From Anaerolineae bacterium (GTDB lineage Bacteria; Chloroflexota; Anaerolineae; JAFGEY01): 47,340 nucleotides of DNA. The stretch covers positions 1 through 47,340 of the forward strand of contig JAFGIE010000064.1 of the NCBI GenBank assembly GCA_016929775.1, given 5' to 3'. The stretch's first letter is position 1. Each line of letters begins with the position of its first letter. Positions 40,790 to 47,340 of the stretch are shown here, in pieces. The notes below the pieces were generated by a model. The model was not told where the DNA came from and did no database searches. It saw only the letters and a program-made list of their open reading frames with translations. The position numbers and the translations under genes are program-made.

Positions 40790-42865
40790 TCACTCTAGCG
40801 GCTGCACCGTGTACGTGTAGGGCGCGATCTCGGTCGTCGCCGGCGCGAGAGCCGAGATCACCAGCACCGCAGCCTCGGTCTCGGACCCCAAGCCACGCAG
40901 CGTCACCTGCCCCTGCCCGCTGGCGTTGACGGCGACGGGGTAGACCTCCGTCCGCTTGCCCAGCGCGATCAGGCGCAGCGCCCAACGCTGCCGAACACGG
41001 TTGTCGCTGTACACAAATCCCTCGGCGTGCCAGCCCCCTGTCCCGGATTCCATGTCGTCCGCATAGCCGAGTTCGGGCACGCGGACGTCGTCGATCAGCC
41101 AGCCCGCACGGTTGACGGCATCGTCGGTCACGTACTCGAAGCAAAGCACAACCTCTTGGCCCGCGTACGGGCTCAGGTCGAACGACTCCTCGACCCATCC
41201 CCCACTCTCGCCGGTGTACGCGGGCCCAAGACTGTTGCCGTTGGGGTTCGCGCTGGTCGACGAGGGCCCCGCGAGCACATCCCAAGTCTGTCCACCGTCC
41301 GCCGAGACCACGACATAGGCATAGTCCCAGTCGCGCTCGATGTCGTACCACATCCACGCAACCAGCGTCGCACGCTCGAGACCGCGCAGGTCGAGCGTCC
41401 GCGTGAGCCGCATGTCGCTATCGTCGCCCCGGTTCGACCACCACGCATAGCGCCCACTGCGGGCATCGACCGGTACGAGCCGGACCTCGGATGCGCCCGA
41501 GAAAGAGACGGACAGATCGCCCTCTCCTTCGAACCGCACATAGTCGGCGCCATACTGGTGCACGGATTCGGCATAGCTGGCAGGCACAGCCCCACGAAGG
41601 ACCGCCGGGACGGGCCCCACCACGCGATCGGGATAGCTGTACCGTGCATCCACCCGCGCAGGGTCGAGGGCCAACCCGTCCAGGTAGTTGGCGACCAGCC
41701 AGTCGGCAAAGACCACGTCAAAGCCGAGCCCCTGCTCGGCGAAAACGGCGTCAAAGCCTGCGGCGCCGTTCGCCGGATGGGCGACGACGCGCTGGGTGGT
41801 CTGTTCGCCAAAGCGGCTCAGCACATAGTCCATGAACAAGTAGCTCGCCCCATAGTGCGCCCCGGCGCTGTATCCCTCGGGCCACGCGGTGAGCTGGACG
41901 TCGGGGTCGGAGAGAAAGAGCGCGTCGAACCCACCGTTCGCGATGCCGTTGATGCGGACCGCCAGTTCCGAGCACCCCTCGTTGACCCACGAGTCTTCGT
42001 TGCGATCGTTGGCCCAGTGGATCATGTGCTGGAACTCGTGCGCCAACACCCCGTCATAGTACGCTGAACCGAGGTCCACGCCGTTGAGGGAGATGTAGAA
42101 CATCTCGCGCTCGTTAGAGTAGGGATTGGCGAGTGTCGCGTACTGGTCGGCGCTCGAGTAGTAGCCGGCGACGGTGCCCCCTATGTACCGGGCGGACGCG
42201 TGCAGGACGTGAAGATGCGGGTCGCCGTCCACGCCGGGCGACCACTCGCTGCCAAAGAAAGCGCGGGTGGTAGGATAGATCTGCGACTCGAACCGCTCGG
42301 CAGAGCGCGCGAGCCCGGCGTGGTCATAGTCCGCCCCCTCCTCGACCCACATGTAGAGGTGAGGGGTCTCGTAGCGCAGGAGGGCTGGAACCGGGAACTG
42401 CGCCAGGGTGTCGACGTTGCCGACCCAGAACACGTGCCTGTCCCCGACCTGGTACGCCGGGGGGTCCTGGTGGACGACCATGGGGATGGGACCTATCTTG
42501 CGCAGGCGTTCGGCAAGGAGACGGATGTCACGCGTGGGCAGCTCTGCCGCACGCAGGCGCGCCTCGGTATCGGCTTGCTGCATCGACGGGGAGACGTGCG
42601 GCGGCGTGGCGACGGGGGTCGCCAGGGGCGCTGCCCAGGTGGGAGTGGGCAGGGCTGAGTGCGATGGCGCGGGAAGGGTCACAGGGAGCGAGGCGGTCGG
42701 CGGCGTGGGCAGAGCGCGCTCGTCGGCGACAGTGGGCAGCGCGACCTGCCCGGTCCGAGTGGTGGCGGGGTAAATCCAGGCAAAGACAGCGGCGAGGCCC
42801 ACGAGAACACAGCAGCAGGCAAGCAAGAGAACGGTCAGGATCGCGATCTGTGCGTTGCGGCTCAT
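40790..42865 (-). CDS. membrane-anchored zinc metallopeptidase with C-terminal beta domains
   Basis: A 691-residue exported protein. An N-terminal membrane helix (AQIAILTVLLLACCCVLVGLAAVFAWIY) works as signal anchor or, given its cysteines, possibly lipid-modified. A proline/threonine-rich linker follows. The catalytic site HEFQH at 276-280 with NEG at 295-297 (Glu296 as third ligand) marks a gluzincin. Residues about 470-620 form an immune inhibitor A-like sandwich (ATLVAWMWYDIERDWDYAYVVVSADGGQTWDVL, DLSPYAGQEVVLCFEYVTD, GWLIDDVRV). Such proteins degrade proteins outside the cell; substrates are unknown. It follows ugd by 58 bp. Confidence 0.82.
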   Translation of the reverse strand: MSRNAQIAILTVLLLACCCVLVGLAAVFAWIYPATTRTGQVALPTVADERALPTPPTASLPVTLPAPSHSALPTPTWAAPLATPVATPPHVSPSMQQADTEARLRAAELPTRDIRLLAERLRKIGPIPMVVHQDPPAYQVGDRHVFWVGNVDTLAQFPVPALLRYETPHLYMWVEEGADYDHAGLARSAERFESQIYPTTRAFFGSEWSPGVDGDPHLHVLHASARYIGGTVAGYYSSADQYATLANPYSNEREMFYISLNGVDLGSAYYDGVLAHEFQHMIHWANDRNEDSWVNEGCSELAVRINGIANGGFDALFLSDPDVQLTAWPEGYSAGAHYGASYLFMDYVLSRFGEQTTQRVVAHPANGAAGFDAVFAEQGLGFDVVFADWLVANYLDGLALDPARVDARYSYPDRVVGPVPAVLRGAVPASYAESVHQYGADYVRFEGEGDLSVSFSGASEVRLVPVDARSGRYAWWSNRGDDSDMRLTRTLDLRGLERATLVAWMWYDIERDWDYAYVVVSADGGQTWDVLAGPSSTSANPNGNSLGPAYTGESGGWVEESFDLSPYAGQEVVLCFEYVTDDAVNRAGWLIDDVRVPELGYADDMESGTGGWHAEGFVYSDNRVRQRWALRLIALGKRTEVYPVAVNASGQGQVTLRGLGSETEAAVLVISALAPATTEIAPYTYTVQPLE

Positions 42866-42923
42866 AGACCCCTAACCTCGGCGAGACAGGCTGCCGCTCG
42901 ACCAGCAGCAGGCGAGACGCGCG

Positions 42924-44255
42924 CTAGGACTGGGACAGCGCAGTCTGACCAGGCGACGGCTTCCCACGCCCCATGCCCCAGTAGACGAACCCCAGTCGCC
43001 GCATCTCCTCCGCATCATAGATGTTGCGCCCGTCGATCAAGTAGGGCTGACGCATCGCCTGGCGAAGGCGCGCCTTGTCCAGCTGCCTGAACTCGTTCCA
43101 CTCGGTGATCAGGACCAGCGCATCGGACCCCTCTGCCACCGCGTAGGCGTCGTGGCACAGCTCGACCTCGGGCAGCACACGCCGCGCGTTCTCCATCGCG
43201 GCAGGATCGTAGGCCCGGATGGCGGCGCCCTCGTTGTGGAGCAGGTGCGCCACCTCGATGGATGGCGCGCTCCGCATATCGTCCGTATCCGGCTTGAAAG
43301 ATAGGCCAAGTAGGCCGATCTGTCGCCCGTCCAGACCGCCGAGCCACTCGCGCAACTGGCGTACCACGCGCCGCCGCTGGTAGCGGTTGATGTCGATCAC
43401 GGCGCGCAGGAGCTGCGGGTGGGTCCCGTGCGTGGAGGCCATATACGCCAGAGCCTGCACGTCCTTCGGGAAGCAGCTTCCACCCCACCCCAGCCCCGCG
43501 CGCAGGAACGCCTGCCCGATGCGCTTGTCGTAGCCCATCCCCTCGGCGACCTCTTTGACGTCCGCGCCCATCTGGTCGCAGATGCTGGCGATCTCGTTGA
43601 TGAACGAGAGGCGGGTCGCCAGGAACGCGTTGGACGCGTACTTGATCATCTCTGCCGTGCGCAGGTCGGTGATCATGATCGGGCAGCGGAGCGGAAGGTA
43701 GAGCTGGGCGACCTGCTCCGCCGCGATGCGGTCCTGCGAGCCGAGGACAACCCGATCGGGATGCTGGCAGTCATGGACCGCCGAGCCCTCGCGCAGGAAC
43801 TCGGGATTCGAGACGACGGCGACGGTGACGCCGGGCTGCTTGTAGCGGTCGACCAGGCTTGCGACCAGGTCACCCGTGCCGATCGGTACGGTGCTCTTGT
43901 TGACCACGATCGCGTCGTGGTCCAGCGCCTCGGCGATCTGCTGCGCCGCCGAACGGACGTAGCGCAGGTCCGCCTCGCCCTCCATCCCCTCCGGCGTGTT
44001 GACGGCGATAAAGACAAACTCGGCGTCACGCAGGCCCTCGGCATAGCTGAGCGTAAAGGACAGGCGGCGCCCGGCGCGGTTGCGGCGCACGATCTCCTCG
44101 AGGCCCGGCTCAAAGATCGGCATGACGTTGGCGTCAAGCTGTGCGATCTTGGCCTCGTCGATGTCGATGCACACCACCTGGTTGCCGAGGTCGGCAAAGC
44201 ACGCCCCGGTCACCAGCCCGACATAGCCTGTGCCGATAATGGCAATGTGTTTCAT
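42924..44255 (-). CDS. ugd: UDP-glucose 6-dehydrogenase
   Basis: A 443-residue NAD-dependent enzyme that oxidises UDP-glucose twice to UDP-glucuronate. The dinucleotide site ([31 protein letters not shown]), [30 protein letters not shown] and the catalytic Cys261 in [10 protein letters not shown] are present, plus the C-terminal [21 protein letters not shown] domain. GDP-mannose dehydrogenase is the alternative, but length and motifs suit Ugd. It follows a sugar-1-phosphate nucleotidyltransferase gene by 20 bp, consistent with making nucleotide sugars for exopolysaccharide. Confidence 0.92.
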   Translation of the reverse strand: MKHIAIIGTGYVGLVTGACFADLGNQVVCIDIDEAKIAQLDANVMPIFEPGLEEIVRRNRAGRRLSFTLSYAEGLRDAEFVFIAVNTPEGMEGEADLRYVRSAAQQIAEALDHDAIVVNKSTVPIGTGDLVASLVDRYKQPGVTVAVVSNPEFLREGSAVHDCQHPDRVVLGSQDRIAAEQVAQLYLPLRCPIMITDLRTAEMIKYASNAFLATRLSFINEIASICDQMGADVKEVAEGMGYDKRIGQAFLRAGLGWGGSCFPKDVQALAYMASTHGTHPQLLRAVIDINRYQRRRVVRQLREWLGGLDGRQIGLLGLSFKPDTDDMRSAPSIEVAHLLHNEGAAIRAYDPAAMENARRVLPEVELCHDAYAVAEGSDALVLITEWNEFRQLDKARLRQAMRQPYLIDGRNIYDAEEMRRLGFVYWGMGRGKPSPGQTALSQS

Positions 44256-44275
44256 CCACGCCTTTCCGGCGAGCC

Positions 44276-45289
44276 CTATTCCCAGGACTCGTCGACGACG
44301 TACTCGATGCCCGCCGTAGCCGCGTTGCCAACGTTCAGCCGACTCGGCTGTCCCTTGACCCGCGCGTGCTCGCCGATCAGAGAACCCTCCAGGTAGATGT
44401 CCTCCACGACTGCGTGCGCGTCGATCAGGCTGTTGCGCACCACGGCGTTGCGGATCACGGCGCCCGAACTCACACTCACATAGGGGCCCACGATCGCGTT
44501 CTCGATCGACACCCCCGGCGCGATGTTGCATGGCGGGAGCACAAGCCCACGCGCCGGGCGTAGGTCCGCGCTGTTGTCACATCCGTGGTCAAGCAGGTAG
44601 CGGTTTGCCTGCAGCGTCGTCTCGGGCTTGCCCGTATCCTGCCAGACATCGACCGTGTGCGTGGTCAGCTTGGCCCCGCCCTCCACCATGAGCTGGTAGG
44701 CGCCCGTGAGGAAGAACTCGCCGCTGAACCGCTCGCCGGAAGCGATCTGCTCCTCGATGGCGCGCACGAGCCAATCCAGGTCCCGGAACCAGTAGAGGCC
44801 GATCACAACGTCCTTGTTATCGGTCGAGACGGGCTTTTCGATGAAGCGGGTGATATAGCCCTCGCCATCCCGCTCGACGACCCCGAAACGGCGCGGGTCA
44901 TCGACGCGCTTGACAAACGCCACGCCATCGCAGGTCGCACAGTTGATGACGCTCAGATCGCCCTCGAAGAACGTATCGACGTAGACGATGATCCCGTCGC
45001 CGTGGAGGTGCTCGCGAGCCTGCCACAGCGCGTGCGACTGCCCGTGGAGCTCGGTCTGCTCCACGAACCAGGGATGGAGATGGGCATAGTGTGCCTGGAC
45101 ATAGTCCTGGATCTGAGACCCCAGCCAGCCATAGATGATGACCAGCTCATCGATCTGCAGGCAGGCAAACTTGTCCAGCAAGTGCCCCAGGAAAGGCTTA
45201 CCAGCGATGTTGATCAACGGCTTGGGCTTGGTCCAGGTGTGGGGCCGCATGCGCGACCCGAATCCAGCCAGCGGGATCACAAGCTTCAT
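44276..45289 (-). CDS. sugar-1-phosphate nucleotidyltransferase with left-handed beta-helix
   Basis: A 337-residue enzyme. The nucleotidyltransferase signature [30 protein letters not shown] is N-terminal; [31 protein letters not shown] and [21 protein letters not shown] follow. Residues about 255-320 form hexapeptide repeats ([51 protein letters not shown]). This is the RmlA2/GlmU-like plan that charges glucose-1-phosphate with UTP or dTTP. With ugd downstream, UDP-glucose is the likely product (inference). AGGAGAG precedes the ATG. Confidence 0.85.
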   Translation of the reverse strand: MKLVIPLAGFGSRMRPHTWTKPKPLINIAGKPFLGHLLDKFACLQIDELVIIYGWLGSQIQDYVQAHYAHLHPWFVEQTELHGQSHALWQAREHLHGDGIIVYVDTFFEGDLSVINCATCDGVAFVKRVDDPRRFGVVERDGEGYITRFIEKPVSTDNKDVVIGLYWFRDLDWLVRAIEEQIASGERFSGEFFLTGAYQLMVEGGAKLTTHTVDVWQDTGKPETTLQANRYLLDHGCDNSADLRPARGLVLPPCNIAPGVSIENAIVGPYVSVSSGAVIRNAVVRNSLIDAHAVVEDIYLEGSLIGEHARVKGQPSRLNVGNAATAGIEYVVDESWE

Positions 45290-45330
45290 GGGCAGACTCT
45301 CCTCACTATCCGGTCCAGCGACCTAGCGCA

Positions 45331-46815
45331 TCACAAACCACCCAGCATCGGATGCTGAAAGTGCCACTCGGTCGCCTGTTCGTAGGCATAGGCGACGCGC
45401 AGCACGCTCTCCTCGTCAAAAGCTGGCCCTTGTATGTGCAGGCCGATCGGCAACCGGTCGGCAAACCCACACGGGAGCGAGAGACCGCAGATCCCGGCTA
45501 GGTTGCACGACAGCGTGTAGACGTCGGACATGTACATGCTGAGCGGATCGTCGACCCGCTCGCCGACCTTGAAAGCGGTCGTCGGCGAAGTGGGACCGAC
45601 GACGACGTCGACCTCTTGGAAGGCACGGTCAAAGTCCTGGCGGATCAGGGTGCGCACCTTCTGGGCCTTGAGGTAAAAGGCGTCATAGTAGCCGGCGGAG
45701 AGGGCGAACGTACCGAGCATGATCCGCCGCTTGACTTCGGCGCCAAAGCCGCGCTCGCGCGACTGCCGGTAGACTTCCCACACGTCAGGCGCGTCGGAAG
45801 CGCTCAGTCCGTAGCGCATGCCATCATAGCGCGACAGGTTGGCCGAGCACTCGGCGGGGGCGATCACATAGTACACGGGCAGCGCATAGTCAGTGTGCGG
45901 CAAGCTGATCTCGCGCACCTCGGCGCCCAACGCCTCGAGCTGCACAATGGCGGCGTGCACGGCTTCTGTCACCGCGGGCTGTACGCCGCCAGACATGTAC
46001 TCGACCGGCAGACCCACGCGCATCCCGCGCAGGTCAGCCACCAGGGCGCGGGCATAGTCGGGCACAGGGGTGGGCATCGACGTGCTGTCGCGGGGATCGT
46101 GCCCGGCAATCGCGGACAGCAGCAGCGCCGCATCCGTCACGTCCCGCCCGAGGGCGCCGATCTGGTCCAGCGAAGAGGCGTACGCAACCAACCCGTAGCG
46201 ACTGACGCGCCCATAGCTGGGCTTGATCCCCACCACGCCGCACAGCGAGGCGGGCTGGCGCACGCTGCCTCCCGTGTCCGAGCCCAGCGCCAGGGGAACC
46301 ATCTGTGCTGCAACGGCAGCTGCACTGCCGCCGCTCGAACCGCCGGGCACGCGCGTCAGGTCCCACGGATTGCGCGTCGTGCCATAGGCCGAGTTCTCGG
46401 ACGACGAGCCCATGGCAAACTCGTCGGTGTTGGTCTTGCCAGTCAGCACAGCCCCTGCTGCGCGCAGCCGCTCGACAACTGTGGCCTCGTAGGGGGACTG
46501 AAAGCCTTCCAGGATGCGGGAGCCGCAGGTCGTCGGCCCCCCTGCCACGCAGATCACGTCCTTGACCGCAACTGGCACGCCGAGGAGAGGGGATAGCCCG
46601 TCGACCGCGCCGCGGCGCCGTGCGTCTGCGCGCGCCGCGTCTGCACGCGCCGCATCGGCGAGCGCGCGCTCGGCAAACAGAGCCAGGTAGGCGTGGATCG
46701 CGCCATCGACGCGGGCAGTGCGATCCAGGAGCGCCGTCGTGAGCTCGACGGACGAGATCTCGCCGCGGGAGAGCAGGGCGCTGGCCTGATGTGCCGTCAG
46801 TTCGTACAGCTCCAT
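45331..46815 (-). CDS. gatA: Asp-tRNA(Asn)/Glu-tRNA(Gln) amidotransferase subunit A
   Basis: A 494-residue amidase of full length. The Ser-Ser-Lys triad is present: Lys85 in VAVKDVI, Ser160 in [12 protein letters not shown] and the nucleophile Ser184 in [11 protein letters not shown]. The cap ends in [28 protein letters not shown]. It releases ammonia from glutamine for the transamidation of misacylated tRNA, together with GatC and GatB; gatB is not in the window. An alanine-rich repeat near 53-65 ([13 protein letters not shown]) is a local oddity. It follows gatC by 14 bp. Confidence 0.95.
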   Translation of the reverse strand: MELYELTAHQASALLSRGEISSVELTTALLDRTARVDGAIHAYLALFAERALADAARADAARADARRRGAVDGLSPLLGVPVAVKDVICVAGGPTTCGSRILEGFQSPYEATVVERLRAAGAVLTGKTNTDEFAMGSSSENSAYGTTRNPWDLTRVPGGSSGGSAAAVAAQMVPLALGSDTGGSVRQPASLCGVVGIKPSYGRVSRYGLVAYASSLDQIGALGRDVTDAALLLSAIAGHDPRDSTSMPTPVPDYARALVADLRGMRVGLPVEYMSGGVQPAVTEAVHAAIVQLEALGAEVREISLPHTDYALPVYYVIAPAECSANLSRYDGMRYGLSASDAPDVWEVYRQSRERGFGAEVKRRIMLGTFALSAGYYDAFYLKAQKVRTLIRQDFDRAFQEVDVVVGPTSPTTAFKVGERVDDPLSMYMSDVYTLSCNLAGICGLSLPCGFADRLPIGLHIQGPAFDEESVLRVAYAYEQATEWHFQHPMLGGL

Positions 46816-46829
46816 CCCCTCTCCTATGG

Positions 46830-47135
46830 TTAGCGAGCCAGCTCGTCCTTGTCGAGCACAGCCTTGACCACGATGTGCCCGTCCTCGACCGCAGGGGCAT
46901 TCGCGAGCATCACGTCGCGCGGGAACGATGGGCGCGGCTCATCCGGGCGCATGACGTTGCGCAGGGGCAGCACGCCTGCCGTGGGCGGGATCGATGCGGT
47001 GTCCAACGCGTCCAGCCGATCCGCGTACGCCAGGATGGCAGAGAGCTGCTCTTGGAATAGGTCGATCTCGGCGTCGGTCAGCTTGAGTTTGGCCAATTCG
47101 GCGACGTGCAGCACCTGCTCGCGCGTCAGTCGCAT
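46830..47135 (-). CDS. gatC: Asp-tRNA(Asn)/Glu-tRNA(Gln) amidotransferase subunit C
   Basis: A 101-residue protein: two N-terminal helices ([45 protein letters not shown]) and an extended C-terminal belt ([41 protein letters not shown]). GatC holds GatA on GatB. The family core begins at the ATG at 47135, just after GGAGAAAGGGG; the longer frame to 47324 runs through the promoter and is rejected. It heads the operon that continues to the 414-residue unknown gene. Confidence 0.93.
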   Translation of the reverse strand: MRLTREQVLHVAELAKLKLTDAEIDLFQEQLSAILAYADRLDALDTASIPPTAGVLPLRNVMRPDEPRPSFPRDVMLANAPAVEDGHIVVKAVLDKDELAR

Positions 47136-47160
47136 GCTGCCCCTTTCTCCAACGGACAAT

Positions 47161-47183
47161 GCCCGCGCCCCACGTGCGCGGGC
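47161..47183 (-). other. gatC leader hairpin
   Basis: GCCCGCGC at 47161-47168 pairs with GCGCGGGC at 47176-47183 around a 7-base loop. It lies in the gatC 5' UTR, about 26 bases upstream of the ATG. It lacks a U tract. Confidence 0.4.
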
Positions 47184-47217
47184 GCACCCCCAGGGCGTGG
47201 GCGGGATCGTGTCGGGC

Positions 47218-47246
47218 ATTATATCATCATCCGAGTGCGAGAGCAA
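47218..47246 (-). promoter_or_regulatory. promoter of the gatCA operon
   Basis: Minus strand -35 TTGCTC (47246-47241), 17-bp spacer and exact -10 TATAAT (47223-47218) with TGA before it. The expected start near 47211 gives a leader of about 75 nt. Confidence 0.75.
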
Positions 47247-47250
47247 AAGC

Positions 47251-47310
47251 CCGCCGCGCGGGGACACACTGAGGCCCCGGCTTCTGGCAAAGACCGGGGC
47301 CCCGCGGCGG
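47251..47310 (-). terminator. terminator-like hairpin upstream of gatC
   Basis: An inner stem GGCCCCGG/CCGGGGCC (47273-47280 with 47294-47301) sits inside an outer stem CCGCCGCG/CGCGGCGG (47251-47258 with 47303-47310). On the minus strand it is followed by a short GCTTTT. It probably ends a gene lying beyond the right edge, just before the gatC promoter. Confidence 0.45.
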
Positions 47311-47340
47311 ACCGTGACGGACAAAGGGGCTACCTGCGCC

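Noticed and set aside
46830..47324. long version of gatC from 47324
   Set aside because: It crosses the gatC promoter and a terminator-like hairpin; the family core starts at 47135.
1..47340. CRISPR arrays, tRNA and rRNA genes
   Set aside because: No regularly spaced repeats and no cloverleaf with a T-loop consensus were found in the intergenic stretches.

Overview
The window is GC-rich, densely coded bacterial chromosome with short intergenic gaps, ATGA/GTGA stop-start overlaps, GTG and TTG starts and good Shine-Dalgarno sequences. The gene set is a complete division and cell wall (dcw) cluster with the DUF1290 protein Sbp, MreBCD, CarD, a class III ribonucleotide reductase of the short Thermotoga/Bdellovibrio kind, and a DUF2723 glycosyltransferase with repeated C-terminal beta domains. 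This suggests a rod-shaped member of the Chloroflexota (Anaerolineae or a relative) that can live without oxygen. The phylum guess is an inference from gene content; the window holds no rRNA or other phylogenetic marker. I see no tRNA, rRNA, insertion sequence, prophage or CRISPR array.

Layout. 1-3097 (+): a PadR regulator behind a consensus promoter overlapped by two palindromes, then a DksA/TraR zinc finger protein, ribosomal proteins S21 (rpsU) and S1 (rpsA), and CarD. 3099-4019 (-): a PAC2 protein. 4414-13017 (+): the rod-shape operon mreB-mreC-mreD, a membrane-anchored C39-like peptidase, PBP2 (mrdA) and a 1029-residue DUF2723 glycosyltransferase. 13029-17375 (-): nrdR, nrdD, a 48-residue ORF carrying the glycyl-radical segment missing from NrdD, nrdG and an MBL-fold hydrolase. 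17942-20044 (+): glgX. 20122-38594 (-): one 18.5 kb dcw operon in the order mraZ, rsmH, ftsL, ftsI, murF, mraY, a DsrE-like gene, murD, ftsW, murG, a CvpA-like membrane gene, murC, murB, ddl, ftsQ, sbp, ftsA, ftsZ. 39197-39442 (+): a YtxH protein. 39505-47135 (-): gatC, gatA, a sugar-1-phosphate nucleotidyltransferase, UDP-glucose dehydrogenase, an anchored zinc metallopeptidase and an unknown 414-residue protein.

How it fits together. The mre operon supplies the elongation machinery and the dcw operon supplies lipid II synthesis and the divisome. The dcw control region holds three 10-bp MraZ boxes next to a proximal promoter, a second promoter about 280 bp upstream, and a perfect GAAC-N4-GTTC palindrome that looks like a Gram-positive-type LexA site. 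The nrd operon has two NrdR boxes spaced exactly 31 bp apart.

Most worth following up: the split class III ribonucleotide reductase with its glycyl radical on a separate 48-residue peptide; the possible SOS site in front of the dcw cluster; the DsrE-like gene between mraY and murD; and the C39-like peptidase and DUF2723 genes built into the mre operon.
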